64,000 bases of DNA, taken from positions 62,001 through 126,000 of the forward strand of contig CAVUAN010000015.1 of NCBI GenBank assembly GCA_963739435.1. The letters run 5' to 3'. The position numbers and the translations under genes were made by a program. Below are positions 1 through 8,957 of the stretch, one piece after another. The first letter of the stretch is position 1. Each line of letters starts with the position of its first letter. Below the pieces are notes generated by a model that saw only the letters and a list, made by a program, of their open reading frames with translations, was not told where the DNA came from and made no database searches. This stretch comes from CAVUAN01 sp963739435 (lineage in GTDB: Bacteria; Acidobacteriota; Thermoanaerobaculia; UBA5066; Gp7-AA6).

Positions 1-842
1 GCCGATGCACCGGGGGCGGGCGTCGCGCCGGCCGCCGCGGCGGCAGCTCCGGCCATCCGGCCGCGGACGCTTCCAGTGGCCCGCGCCCACTCGAGGTGCT
101 TGCCCTCCGGGTTCGTCTTGATGAGAAGGCGGTCGCACTCCAGGCGATCCCCCTGGCGCGCGGACGTCTTGACGTGCCCTTCGAGCTCGATCACCTGCTC
201 GTCGCGCTTGTAGGTCGCGGAATCGGCTTCGACGTGCGACAGGCCGCCCGTGCCCTCGCCTGTCCCGCTGCCCCGCACGGGGCCGGAGAGAATCGTCTCC
301 CGGCGGCCGAGGTCGTAGCGGCCGGACGAGCCGACCACATCGAACGAACCCTGGGAGAAGTGAATCTTCTTCGGCGCCTCGAGCAGACGCTTTTCGGGAT
401 GGAATGACACGGTCTCGGTCTCACCCAGAGCGCCTTTCTCGTCGCTCCAGCGGACGTTGCCGTTGAGCAAGGCCGCCTTCGTGCGCATGTCGTAGTCGGC
501 CCGATCGGCGAGAACGTCGAGGGGCTCGCCGTTCTCGGGATACAGCGTGAGCGAGACCTTCTCGAGGGCATAACGGTCCGGAGCGAGCCCGGCGACCGGG
601 CCGAACCCGACTGTCCGCTCCGACCGGATCCTGAAGGCCGGCTTGCCCTTCACGGTCTCCGTGTAGTCGAAGCCCGAGAGCACGGTCGTCGGGTGCCCTC
701 CCTCGGAACCCGCGGGCAGCGGCGCGTTTGTTCCAGAGGCCGATGCGGACGGGCGCATTCCCCTCTTGACCGACAGCACGACGACGGCCGAGAACACGAC
801 CCCGAAAACGAGAACCGCAACCTCGATCCGGCGGCGGTTCAT
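1..842 (-). CDS. lptC: LptC-like LPS export protein (partial, C-terminus beyond the window)
   Basis: The frame is open from an ATG at 842 to the window edge, about 280 codons. It begins with a basic patch (MNRRR) and one hydrophobic segment at about residues 6-24, then a periplasmic part with the look of the LptC/LptA (OstA) beta-jellyroll family: YALEKVSLTLYPENG, ADRADYDMRTKAALLNGNV and SFDVVGSSGRYDL are typical alternating-strand repeats. LptC is an inner-membrane-anchored protein that passes LPS from the LptBFG transporter to LptA. The start overlaps the recJ stop as ATGA, so the two are probably translationally coupled. LptC alone is about 190 residues, and an Ala/Pro linker begins near the window edge, so the full protein may be an LptC-LptA fusion. 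The family call is moderately sure; the fusion is inference. Confidence 0.65.
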   Translation of the reverse strand, partial: MNRRRIEVAVLVFGVVFSAVVVLSVKRGMRPSASASGTNAPLPAGSEGGHPTTVLSGFDYTETVKGKPAFRIRSERTVGFGPVAGLAPDRYALEKVSLTLYPENGEPLDVLADRADYDMRTKAALLNGNVRWSDEKGALGETETVSFHPEKRLLEAPKKIHFSQGSFDVVGSSGRYDLGRRETILSGPVRGSGTGEGTGGLSHVEADSATYKRDEQVIELEGHVKTSARQGDRLECDRLLIKTNPEGKHLEWARATGSVRGRMAGAAAAAAGATPAPGAS

Positions 843-2547
843 GCCGAGGGAGCCGGCCTCGCCGCGAGGATCTCGGCCTGGATCGAGCCCGCGCGGTCGC
901 GACCCAGGCGGTAATGAACTTCGAGGGGCAGCGGCCGGGAGAGAAGGGGCTCGAGCAGCTCCCGCTCCCACGTGATCGCTTTCGTCGACTGGCGGCCGTT
1001 TCGCAGGCGCCCCCGAAGCCCCTTCTCACCGAGCTCCCGGAAGGGACCCTCGGCCTCGACCGGGCTGGCGCGGAAGACCGGGCGGGGATTGGCCATCCCG
1101 TGGGGCTCCAGAAGCGCGAGCGAGCGGAGAAGGCCGTCGTCGGCAGCGCCCAGCGGCAGGTCCGCATCGGCCTCGCGCACGCGCGTCAGGGCTCCCCGAG
1201 GCACACGGGCCGCAAAGACAGCGCGGGCCGCTTCGCGCAACGCCGGCAGCCGGGCGGCGGGCAGGCTTCCGCCGACGGCCTGGTCGTGGCCGCCGAATTC
1301 GTCGAAGAGATCCTCGATCTCTTTCAGCGTGCCGTGGAGCGACACCCCCGGGATGCTCCGCCCGGAGCCCGATGCCCGGTCCCCGTCGATACCGAAGAGC
1401 AGAACGGGTCTGTGGAATTCCCGCGCCAGGCGCGAGGCCGCGATGCCGAGCACGCCCCGGTGCCATGCCGCGTCCCACTCGAAAAGGAGGACATCAGCTC
1501 CCGGATCGAAGTTCCGGGCGATGCGCTCCCTCGCCTCCCGCGCCACGCGCCGCTCGAGCGCCTGCCGCTCGACGTTGCGCGCCGAGAGCTCGCGCGCCGC
1601 TGCGGCGGCCCGTGCCGGGTCGCGCTCTTCGAGCAGCGCCAGGGCGATGGCGGCGGTATCGAGCCGACCCGCCGCGTTCAGCCGCGGGGCGACCCGGAAG
1701 GCGATCTCCTCGGAGGTGGGCGCGCAGCCCTCCTCGACTCCCGCCTCGAGCAGGAGAGCCCGGAGCCCCGGAGCGCGGGCCGAGGCGAGGGCAGCGAGCC
1801 CGGCAGCCGCGATGATCCGATTCTCCCCCGAGAGCGGCACGAGATCCGCGATCGTGCCGAGGCAGGCCACGCGCAGCAGCGACTCGGTCGGAAGCTTTCG
1901 TCCGGCCCTCCGCGCGACGGCCTGCGGAGATCTTGAGAGCCACTCCCGCAGCCGCCAGGTCCTTGAAGGGATAGCCGCATCCCGGCTGCCGGGGATTGAC
2001 GACGACGGCCCCTTCCGGCAGCTCGTCCGGGACGAGGTGATGATCGGTGACGATCACCTCGACGCCGGCCGCCCGCGCACAGGCGACTCCCTCGACGGCG
2101 GTGATGCCGCAATCGACGGTCACGATCACGCCCGGCCGATGTTCGGAGAGGACCCGCTGGACCGTTTCGGGCCTCAAGCCGTAGCCGTCCTTCAGGCGGT
2201 GCGGAAGAAAGGCGACGGCGTCGGCGCCGGCGAGTACCAGGGCGGCGCGCAGCTGGGCAACCGAGGTCACGCCGTCCACGTCGTAGTCCCCGAAGACGAC
2301 GATGCGCCGCCCGGCCCGAGCGGCAGCCAGCAGAACGTCGGCGGCCTCCGCGACGCCCTTCATGAGGAATGGATCGTGCAGCCGGGACGGGTCCGGGTCC
2401 AAGAACTCGGCTGCGTCTCCAGGGGTTGCAACACCTCGGCCGAGCAGGAGGCGCGCCACGACCTCGGGCACTCCGGCCCCGCGGGCCAGCGCGCCGACCA
2501 GCTCGGGGTCGCGGCGGGGCAACCCGCCACTCTTCGGCGGAGCTCAC
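839..2547 (-). CDS. recJ: Single-stranded-DNA exonuclease RecJ, frameshifted as assembled
   Basis: RecJ degrades single-stranded DNA 5' to 3' in recombination and repair. Two overlapping frames together give one family-length protein. The upstream frame carries the DHH motifs GDYDVDGVTS, VTVDCGIT and VTDHHLVPDELP; the downstream frame carries VACLGTIADLVPL, APRLNAAGRLD, the DHHA1 part (HRGVLGIAASRLA, GSGRSIPGVSLHG, EFGGHDQA) and the C-terminal domain. The switch lies near 1925: dropping one base there gives the continuous AGVALKISQAVARRAGRKL. A second break lies near 2511, where dropping one base joins EEWRVAPP to DPELVGALARG, the usual RecJ N-terminus. The start is uncertain: GTG at 2547 or GTG at 2577, which overlaps accA. 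It may be a real pseudogene or two sequencing insertions; the second is likelier because both halves are well conserved. Confidence 0.85.
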
Positions 2548-2569
2548 GAATGACGAAAGAGCCGTGGCT

Positions 2570-3532
2570 TCAGGCACCCGCCGCGATCTCGAAGCGCCCG
2601 ATCGCGCGCCACTTCCTGTAGCGGCGCTCGCGCCGTTCCTCGGGCGTCAGGTCCGAGACGGCGCCGAGGTGGCGCTCGATGGCTTCTCCGGCCGCGGCGA
2701 TGGCGCCGGCCGGGTCGGCATGCGCGCCGCCCGGCGGCTCGGCCACGATCTCGTCGATCACACCGAGCTCGGCCAGATCGGCGGCCGTGATGCGCAGGGC
2801 CTCGGCCGCCTCTTTCTTGCGCGCCGCGTCCTTCCAGAGGATGGCCGCGCAGCCCTCCGGGGAAATGACCGAGTAGACCGCGTGCTCGAGCATGAGGGTC
2901 CGGTCTCCCACGCCGAGAGCGAGCGCGCCGCCGGATCCCCCCTCCCCTGTCACCGTCGCGATGATCGGAACGCGGAAGGCCGCCATCGCTTTCAGATTCA
3001 CAGCGATCGCCTCGGCCTGGCCCCGCTCCTCGGCGTCGATGCCGGGATAGGCGCCGGCCGTGTCGATGAACGTGAGAATCGGCCGGCCGAACTTCTCGGC
3101 CAGCTCCATGACCCGCAGCGCCTTGCGAAAGCCCTCGGGCCGCGGCATGCCGAAATTGCGCCGTATCTTTTCCTTCGTGTCCCGCCCCTTCTGGTGGCCC
3201 ACGACGGCGACCGGACGGTCGCGGAACATCCCGAAGCCCGCCACGATGGCGAGATCGTCCGCGAAACGCCGATCTCCCTTCAACTCGACGAACTCCGTCA
3301 GCAGGCCGGCGATGTAGTCGAGCGTGTAGGGGCGCAGCGGGTGCCTCGCCACCAGCGTCTTCTGCCAGGGAGTCAGGGCCGCGTAGACTTCGCGCGAGAC
3401 CTTGTCGAGCTTTTCCCTCAGCTTCTCGACCTCGCGGCGGTGGGCCGCGTCGTCCGGGAGAGCCGACAGCTCATCGATCCGCTGCCGGAGCTTTGCGATG
3501 GGCTCCTCGAAGTTGCCGTTGTCGCCGTTCAT
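2570..3532 (-). CDS. accA: Acetyl-CoA carboxylase carboxyltransferase subunit alpha
   Basis: 320 aa, the usual AccA length. With AccD it forms the carboxyltransferase that moves the carboxyl group from biotin to acetyl-CoA, the first committed step of fatty acid synthesis. Visible features are an N-terminal coiled-coil stretch (IAKLRQRIDELSALPDD), the crotonase-fold core with GHQKGRDTKEKIRRNFGMP, TFIDTAGAYPGIDAEERGQA and the oxyanion/CoA segment TGEGGSGGALALGVGD, and YSVISPEGCAAILWKD. The ATG at 3532 precedes MNGDNGNFEEPIAKLR and fits the family N-terminus. The gene sits directly before recJ. Upstream, a palindromic heptad repeat separates it from priA. Confidence 0.97.
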   Translation of the reverse strand: MNGDNGNFEEPIAKLRQRIDELSALPDDAAHRREVEKLREKLDKVSREVYAALTPWQKTLVARHPLRPYTLDYIAGLLTEFVELKGDRRFADDLAIVAGFGMFRDRPVAVVGHQKGRDTKEKIRRNFGMPRPEGFRKALRVMELAEKFGRPILTFIDTAGAYPGIDAEERGQAEAIAVNLKAMAAFRVPIIATVTGEGGSGGALALGVGDRTLMLEHAVYSVISPEGCAAILWKDAARKKEAAEALRITAADLAELGVIDEIVAEPPGGAHADPAGAIAAAGEAIERHLGAVSDLTPEERRERRYRKWRAIGRFEIAAGA

Positions 3533-3572
3533 GCCACCGCGATTGTACCCGCCGCGCCGCCGGGGCCGGGGA

Positions 3573-3643
3573 GTCCAAAGTCCAAAGTCTAAAGTCCAAA
3601 GGAGCCCGGAGCCTTCCTGCTCTTCGGACTTTGGACTTTGGAC
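3573..3643. repeat. TCCAAAG heptad repeat with inverted arms (copy A)
   Basis: Between the priA stop and the accA start. The left arm (3573-3601) holds tandem 7-bp units of the form GTCCAAA, one degenerate (GTCTAAA). The right arm (3626-3643) is the reverse complement, GGACTTTGGACTTTGGAC. The loop starts with GGAGCCCGGAGCC. Related copies lie at 41118-41194, 59621-59656 and, degenerate, 53314-53336, all between genes. The transcript of either strand could fold into a long hairpin, so a terminator or a mobile REP-like element are both possible. Confidence 0.85.
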
Positions 3644-3669
3644 CCTCCAGTGCGCGCCCAGCCGATTTC

Positions 3670-6087
3670 TCACATCAAGTCCTGGGGATCCACGTCCACG
3701 GCGACGCGGACGCCGGCGGCGGGCCGGTCCGGGATGCACGCCTCGAGGGCCTTCAGCAGGGTGCGGCGGTCGGCAGCCCGGAGGAGGACCTGGAAACGCC
3801 AGCGTCCCTGCAGGCGCTCGAGCGGCGCCGGCGCCGGGCCCGAGATGCGCAGCCCCCCGGCCTGGCGTCTCACGGCTTCTCCGATCCCGGCCGCCTCGGC
3901 CTCCGCCCGCTCCCGCGCGGGCGACGAAACGAGAACGGCCGCGAGCTCCGAGAAGGGCGGGTAGAAGAAGGCCCGCCGGAACTCGAGCTCCTTCTCGGCG
4001 AACCCGTCGGTGTCGTGCGCGGCGGCGCTCACGATGGCCGGGTGATGCGGATGGAACGTCTGGACGTGCACGGTGCCCGGCGCATCGCCGCGCCCGGCTC
4101 TTCCGGCCACCTGCGCCACGAGCTGGAATGTCTTCTCCGCCGAGCGGAAGTCCGGGAAGTTCAGCAGCGAATCGGCCGAGAGGACGCCGACTGCCGTCAC
4201 GCCGGGAAAGTCGTGGCCCTTGGCGACCATTTGCGTGCCGATCAGGCAACGGACCTTGCCGGACAGCACATCCTCCACGACCGCCTCGACCCCCCGTTTT
4301 CTGGCCGCGTCGCGGTCGAGGATCGCATGCGGTACGCCCGGGAAAAGCTCGGCGAACCTCTCGGCAACGCGCTCGGTTCCCGCGCCAATCGCCTCCAGCA
4401 CGGCCCCGCCGCAATCGGGACAGCGGGCCGGCCGGGCAACGCGCTGGCCGCAGTAGTGGCATACGAGAGCGGCCCCCCGGTTGTGGACGGTTCGGGCCAC
4501 GCTGCACTGCGAGCAGCGGAAGTCGTGGCCGCACTCGCGGCACAGCAGGAACGGCGCATATCCCCGCCGGGGCTGCAGGAGGATCGCCTGCTCCCCGCGG
4601 GCAAACACTTCCGCCAGGCGCTCCTGGAGCGGCCGCGAGAAGAGCGGCACTCCCTTTTCGGCCGGCGTCGCGACTTCCCGGCGCAGGTCGACGAGCGTCA
4701 CCCGCGGCAGCGGACGGTCGTCCACGCGCGAGGAGAGGACGAGCTTCGTCAGGCGGCCGCGGCGAGCCGCCTGCTCCGCCTCGACGGAGGGCGTGGCCGA
4801 GCCGAACACGAGCGCCGCTCCCGCCGCTTTCGCTCGGATCGCCACGACCTCGCGGGCATCGTAGCGCGGCGCCTCGCGCTGCTTGTAGGAGGCGTCGTGC
4901 TCCTCGTCCACGACAAAGAGGCCGGGGTTGACGACGGGAGCGAACGCCGCCGAACGCGGGCCGATCACGGCCAGGGCCGAGCCGCTCCGAACGCGGTCCC
5001 AGGCTGCGGCGCGTTCCCGCTCCGAGAGGGCCGAGTGCAGCACGGCCGCGCGATCGCCGAACTGGCGCCGCAGCTGCCTCGCGAAGACCGGCGTCAAGGC
5101 AATCTCGGGCACGAGCCAGATGGCGCCGCGACCGGCCTCGAGCGCGGCCGCAAACGAGCGCAGGTAGACCTCGCTCTTGCCGCTGCCCGTGACTCCCTGG
5201 AGCAGGGCCGGGAAATAGCGGCGCTCCCGCACGGCCGCGGCGATCGATTCGCAGGCCGCGCTCTGCTCGCCGGTCAGGGTGAATCGCGGGCCCGAGGCGG
5301 TGGCCGGATCCGGCGCCCCGTCCTGCGGGCGCTCCTGCTCGAAGGAAAGGATCAGCCCGCGGTCCACCAGGGTCTTGAGAGCCGCCCCCGATGCCCCCGT
5401 CCTGGAGCGAATCTCCGCGGCGGTGGCCGGCCGCCCGAGCGCATCGAGCAGCTCCAGCACCTCGCGGCCGCGGCGGCTGCGGCCCAGCGCCGCCATGCGT
5501 TCCGGCGCGGTACGTCGAACCGGCAGGTAGGCCAGCTCCACCCGGCGTCGGCGCGGCTTATCCGAGGCTGCAGCGCGAACCAGGCCGCGCTCCTCGAGAG
5601 CCCTCAAGGCCTCGCGCCTCGGGCCCGGGTCTCCGGGCAGCTCGGCCACGCGCACCGCCTCGCCGCCCGAAAGGACTCCGAGAATGCTGCCCTCCAGGCC
5701 CACGCACCGGGACAGCGCCCCCTTCTCCGTGATGCGGTACCGCACCGCGCCCGCGGCAGGCAGCCGGGCCGGCAGAGCGCTGCGGAGGACTTCTCCGGTC
5801 GACGCGAAGAAACGCTCGGCGATCCGCGCCGCCGTGGCGAGCAGCTCCGGAGGGCACACCGCCTCCTCGTCGAGGACCTCGAGAACGTCGCGCGTGCCCT
5901 CGGCCGGAGGCGCCGGGCCTTCCAGAACGACCCCGGTCAACGCTCTCTCGCCGAACGGGACCCGCACGCGCGCTCCCGGCACCGGCATCGGCCAGCCCTC
6001 CGGCACGTGGTAGGTGAAGGCCTGACGCATGGGAAGGGGCAGGGCGACGGGAACGAGGCGGTTTGCCGGCTTGGCGTTGAGAATCAA
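3670..6087 (-). CDS. priA: Primosomal protein N' (replication restart helicase PriA)
   Basis: About 805 aa. PriA recognises stalled forks and D-loops and reloads the replisome. The N-terminal DNA-binding domain (VPVALPLPMRQAFTYHVPEGW) is followed by the helicase core: Walker A GVTGSGKSEVYLRSF, the DEAH-type box VVDEEHDASYKQ, ATPSVEAEQAA, and the zinc-binding insert with eight cysteines (CRECGHDFRCSQC, then CHYCGQR and CPDCGG). The C-terminal helicase half includes IGTQMVAKGHDFPGV and AGRAGRGDAPG. The TTG at 6087 is chosen because the conserved first strand lies before the first ATG (6030); it sits 8 bases after the upstream lipoprotein stop. Start confidence is moderate, function high. Confidence 0.95.
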   Translation of the reverse strand: MILNAKPANRLVPVALPLPMRQAFTYHVPEGWPMPVPGARVRVPFGERALTGVVLEGPAPPAEGTRDVLEVLDEEAVCPPELLATAARIAERFFASTGEVLRSALPARLPAAGAVRYRITEKGALSRCVGLEGSILGVLSGGEAVRVAELPGDPGPRREALRALEERGLVRAAASDKPRRRRVELAYLPVRRTAPERMAALGRSRRGREVLELLDALGRPATAAEIRSRTGASGAALKTLVDRGLILSFEQERPQDGAPDPATASGPRFTLTGEQSAACESIAAAVRERRYFPALLQGVTGSGKSEVYLRSFAAALEAGRGAIWLVPEIALTPVFARQLRRQFGDRAAVLHSALSERERAAAWDRVRSGSALAVIGPRSAAFAPVVNPGLFVVDEEHDASYKQREAPRYDAREVVAIRAKAAGAALVFGSATPSVEAEQAARRGRLTKLVLSSRVDDRPLPRVTLVDLRREVATPAEKGVPLFSRPLQERLAEVFARGEQAILLQPRRGYAPFLLCRECGHDFRCSQCSVARTVHNRGAALVCHYCGQRVARPARCPDCGGAVLEAIGAGTERVAERFAELFPGVPHAILDRDAARKRGVEAVVEDVLSGKVRCLIGTQMVAKGHDFPGVTAVGVLSADSLLNFPDFRSAEKTFQLVAQVAGRAGRGDAPGTVHVQTFHPHHPAIVSAAAHDTDGFAEKELEFRRAFFYPPFSELAAVLVSSPARERAEAEAAGIGEAVRRQAGGLRISGPAPAPLERLQGRWRFQVLLRAADRRTLLKALEACIPDRPAAGVRVAVDVDPQDLM

Positions 6088-6095
6088 CGCCCGAC

Positions 6096-6713
6096 TCAGG
6101 TTCGTGAAACCGGCGGCGTCTCGGGCGATTCGTCGTCGTTGACGAACGCAAATTGCTTGTGCAGGGCATCCCACCGGTAGCGCCGGTTGGGATCGTCGCT
6201 GGTGTCGGGCGTGATCACGACGGAATCGCGATCGACCGAGATGTCCCCGTCCGCGAGCGAGATGTCTCGCTCCAGGAACGTCCCTGTTTCGAAGCCTCCG
6301 CCCGCGCGGCCGGCGAACACCACGACCGAAAACCACGGCGTTCCAGCCGGAGAGTCGCGGCGGACGAAGGCCGTGACGATGTCGAGCAGCCCGTCGTCGT
6401 TGACGTCGCCCCGCAGGAAAAAGGGGTGATAGACCCCGTAGAGGCGGATCAAACCCTCGTCCGGCACTCGTGCGTCGGCGTCGGTGGACAGGCGCAGGTC
6501 CGTATGCGCCTTGAGGAACGCCTCGATCGCGCTCTTTTCGGCGGGCCGCAGTCCATAGGGATCGGCGGCCACGGCCGCGGGTGGCTGCGCGGCCGGGGGC
6601 GTCACGCGCACCGCTTCCGCCTCCGGCTTGCGGGCCTGCTGGCACGCGCAGGCATACGCGCCGAGGGCGGCGAGGGCGACAAATCCGAAACCATTCCGGC
6701 GCACGGCGAGCAT
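6096..6713 (-). CDS. Predicted lipoprotein with a calcium-loop-like segment
   Basis: 205 aa, no named family recognised. The N-terminus is a short basic patch (MLAVRRNG), a hydrophobic stretch and a cysteine-rich site (GAYACAC) that could be a lipobox, followed by an Ala/Pro linker. In the mature part, RGDVNDDGLLDIVTAF matches the D-x-N-x-D-G-x-x-D pattern of dockerin/FG-GAP calcium loops, and a second D/N-rich stretch (TPDTSDDPNRRYRWD) lies near the C-terminus. It may be a surface or periplasmic protein. It begins at ATG 6713, divergent from the enzyme gene at 6776, and ends just before priA. Export is well supported; function is unknown. Confidence 0.75.
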   Translation of the reverse strand: MLAVRRNGFGFVALAALGAYACACQQARKPEAEAVRVTPPAAQPPAAVAADPYGLRPAEKSAIEAFLKAHTDLRLSTDADARVPDEGLIRLYGVYHPFFLRGDVNDDGLLDIVTAFVRRDSPAGTPWFSVVVFAGRAGGGFETGTFLERDISLADGDISVDRDSVVITPDTSDDPNRRYRWDALHKQFAFVNDDESPETPPVSRT

Positions 6714-6775
6714 TGTAGCCGCCCCCGATCTGCTAATGTTTCGGCTCGGTCCCTGCGGTTGGCGAGGAGGAAGAC

Positions 6776-8158
6776 CTGAGGCAGGAGAAAGACAGCCTGG
6801 GAGTCCGAGAGATTCCAGACGAGGCCTATTGGGGAGCCCAGACCTCCCGGGCCGTCGAGAACTACCCCATCTCCGGCGAGCGGCCGCATCCCGAAACCGT
6901 CCGGGCCTTCGCCCGGATCAAGCGCGCCTGCGCCGAGGTGAACCGCGATCTCGGCCGGCTGCCGGAAGACAAGGCGCAGGCCATCGTCGCCGCGTGCGAC
7001 GAGATCCTCGCGGGCCGCCACGCGGAGCAGTTCGTCGTCGACGTGTACCAGGCCGGCGCCGGAACGTCGTTCCACATGAACGTCAACGAGGTCCTGGCCG
7101 GGCGGGCCGCCGAACTGCTGGGCCGGCCGCGCGGCGACCGGCTGGCCGTCAACCCGAACGACGACGTCAATCTCGGACAGTCCACCAACGACACGTTCCC
7201 CACCGCACTTCACATGGCCGCACTGGCCGTGGGACGGCGTCTCTCGGCCGAGATCGCCCTCCTGGCGGCGTCCTTCGGCCGGAAGGGCCAGGAGTTCGCG
7301 GGCATCGTCAAGTCGGGCCGCACGCACCTCATGGACGCCGTGCCCGTCACGCTCGGCCAGGAATTCGGAGCCTTCGGGGCTGCCCTCGGCCACCGGCGGG
7401 AAGCGATCGACCACTCCCTCGATGGGTTGCGCGAGCTCGCCCTGGGCGGCACCGCGGCCGGAACGGGCCTGAACACCCCCGCTGGATTTCGCGAGAAGGC
7501 GATTGCCCGGCTCGCCGCGCTCGCCGGCGAGGCCTTCGTCCCGATTCCCGACGCGCGCGAGGGCCTCCAGAGCCGCGCTGCGGCGGGAGACTATTCGGCC
7601 GCGCTCCGTTCGTTCGCGGTGGAGCTGTCGCGCATCGCGAATGATCTGCGCCTGCTCGCTTCCGGGCCCTCGACGGGTTTCGACGAGATCCGGCTGCCGG
7701 CCGTCCAGCCCGGCTCCTCCATCATGCCCGGCAAGGTCAATCCCTCGCTCCTCGAGTGCCTGAACATGTTGTGCTACCAGTTGATCGGCTTCGACGCCGC
7801 CAACTCGCTCGCGGTGGGCGGTGGCCAGCTCGACCTGAACGTCATGATGCCCCTGCTCGCCCACAACCTGACACGGGGGCCGCAGCTTTTTCTCAACTTC
7901 CTGCCTGTCGTCCGCACGCGCTGCATCGACGGCATCACGGCCAACCCCGAGAAGTGCCGACACTACCTCGAAGAATCGCCCTCCGTCATCACGGCGCTCA
8001 CTCCGAAGATCGGTTACGCAAAGGCGGCCGAGGTCTTCAAGGAGGCCGTCGCGCGCGGCGTGCGGGTGCGCACGATTCTGCTCGAAAAGAAGATCGTGAC
8101 CGAGTCCGAGCTCGACGCGGCGATGACGCCGGAAGCGCTGCTCGGACCGCTGAAATAG
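6776..8158 (+). CDS. Class II fumarate lyase (aspartate ammonia-lyase or fumarase), CTG start
   Basis: 460 aa in the aspartase/fumarase superfamily, which adds or removes ammonia or water at fumarate. The protein contains TSFHMNVNEVLAGRAAELL, NPNDDVNLGQSTNDTFPTA, SGRTHLMDAVPVTLGQEFG and the signature PGSSIMPGKVNPS with the catalytic serine loop. DAVPVTLGQEF and the LDLNVMMPLLAHNL segment lean towards aspartase, but the substrate cannot be fixed from sequence. The conserved N-terminus (EKDSLGVREIPDEAYWGAQ) begins after an in-frame TAA at 6734, with no ATG, GTG or TTG available. A CTG at 6776 sits six bases after a strong ribosome-binding site, GAGGAGG (6764-6770), giving MRQEKDSLG. A 29-base gap separates it from the next gene, so co-transcription is likely. 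Confidence 0.9.
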   Translation: MRQEKDSLGVREIPDEAYWGAQTSRAVENYPISGERPHPETVRAFARIKRACAEVNRDLGRLPEDKAQAIVAACDEILAGRHAEQFVVDVYQAGAGTSFHMNVNEVLAGRAAELLGRPRGDRLAVNPNDDVNLGQSTNDTFPTALHMAALAVGRRLSAEIALLAASFGRKGQEFAGIVKSGRTHLMDAVPVTLGQEFGAFGAALGHRREAIDHSLDGLRELALGGTAAGTGLNTPAGFREKAIARLAALAGEAFVPIPDAREGLQSRAAAGDYSAALRSFAVELSRIANDLRLLASGPSTGFDEIRLPAVQPGSSIMPGKVNPSLLECLNMLCYQLIGFDAANSLAVGGGQLDLNVMMPLLAHNLTRGPQLFLNFLPVVRTRCIDGITANPEKCRHYLEESPSVITALTPKIGYAKAAEVFKEAVARGVRVRTILLEKKIVTESELDAAMTPEALLGPLK

Positions 8159-8187
8159 CGTTTCGCCTTCATCGCAAGGAGGGATTC

Positions 8188-8904
8188 ATGGGCTGGCCCG
8201 AAGATTTCAACACCAACTACCAGTTCCTTCTCCGGTGGCTCCACTTCCTGGGAGGCATCACGTGGATCGGGATGCTCTACTTTTTCAACCTGGTCAACGT
8301 GAAGTTCCAGAAGGAGCTCGACGCGTCGATCAAGGGCAAGGTCAACCCGCCCCTGCTCACGCGGACCCTGTGGTGGTTCCGCTGGGGCGCCGTGGTCACG
8401 TGGGTGACGGGCTTCCTGTATTACATGGCGATCATCCAGACCGAGACGCCGGGACACAAGATCCTCGTGCTCCTGCTCGGCTGGGTCGTCGCTTACTACA
8501 TCATCAAGATCCTGATCGGGATCTCCGCGAAGGGCGGCGCCCTCAAGGACGGCCGCGTTCTCGCTGTCGCCATCGCCGTTGTCGTGGCCGGGATTGCCTG
8601 GCTGGTCGGGTGCTACGGCCGCGAGTGGGGCGCTTCGAGCCGGTCGCTCTCGATTCTGATCGGCGGCGGGATGGGCACGGTCATGTTCATGAACGTCTGG
8701 ATGATCATCTGGCCGATCCAGAAGAGGCTCATCGCGGCCATGAGAGCCACCGCCGAGACGGGGGCTGCACCCTTGCCCGACCAGGCCCTTCTGGCGCGCC
8801 GCGCGTTTCTGGCATCACGCACCAACACCTGGCTCTCCGTCCCCATGCTCTTCTTCATGGGCGCTGCAAGTCATTTCCCCATCTTCTCCGTGATCGGCAA
8901 GTAG
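8188..8904 (+). CDS. PuuD-like (urate hydroxylase-type) integral membrane protein
   Basis: 238 aa with about six hydrophobic segments. The N-terminal WLHFLGGITWIGMLYFFN, with its conserved His and Trp, and the later FMNVWMIIWPIQKRLI and FFMGAASHFPIF resemble the membrane domain of PuuD/urate-oxidase-N (DUF989). In PuuD that domain is joined to a cytochrome c domain; no CxxCH motif is present here, so this is the membrane part alone and urate oxidation should not be assumed. Its job could be a heme or electron-transfer membrane subunit. A good ribosome-binding site (AAGGAGGG, 8176-8183) precedes the ATG at 8188. It follows the fumarate lyase closely and ends at a strong terminator. Confidence 0.75.
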   Translation: MGWPEDFNTNYQFLLRWLHFLGGITWIGMLYFFNLVNVKFQKELDASIKGKVNPPLLTRTLWWFRWGAVVTWVTGFLYYMAIIQTETPGHKILVLLLGWVVAYYIIKILIGISAKGGALKDGRVLAVAIAVVVAGIAWLVGCYGREWGASSRSLSILIGGGMGTVMFMNVWMIIWPIQKRLIAAMRATAETGAAPLPDQALLARRAFLASRTNTWLSVPMLFFMGAASHFPIFSVIGK

Positions 8905-8931
8905 CGGGACGCCTCGCGCCGAAGAGTTTTC

Positions 8932-8957
8932 GGGCGGCCTTCGGGCCGCCCTTTCTA
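8932..8957 (+). terminator. Intrinsic terminator with UUCG tetraloop
   Basis: GGGCGGCC-TTCG-GGCCGCCC forms a perfect 8-bp stem with a UUCG loop, followed by TTTCTATTT. It ends the plus-strand PuuD-like transcript and slightly overlaps the 3' end of the convergent udg gene. Confidence 0.9.

Noticed and set aside
972..2621. Long plus-strand open frame across recJ
   Set aside because: It is the antisense shadow of recJ in G+C-rich DNA, with low-complexity Arg/Ser/Pro composition and no motif.
3541..3669. Heptad repeats considered as a CRISPR array
   Set aside because: Units are 7 bp with no spacers; the two arms are inverted rather than direct.
2570..4543. AccA read as a 657-residue protein with a long N-terminal extension
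   Set aside because: The extension crosses the heptad repeat and the priA gene in a wrong frame; AccA begins naturally at ATG 3532.
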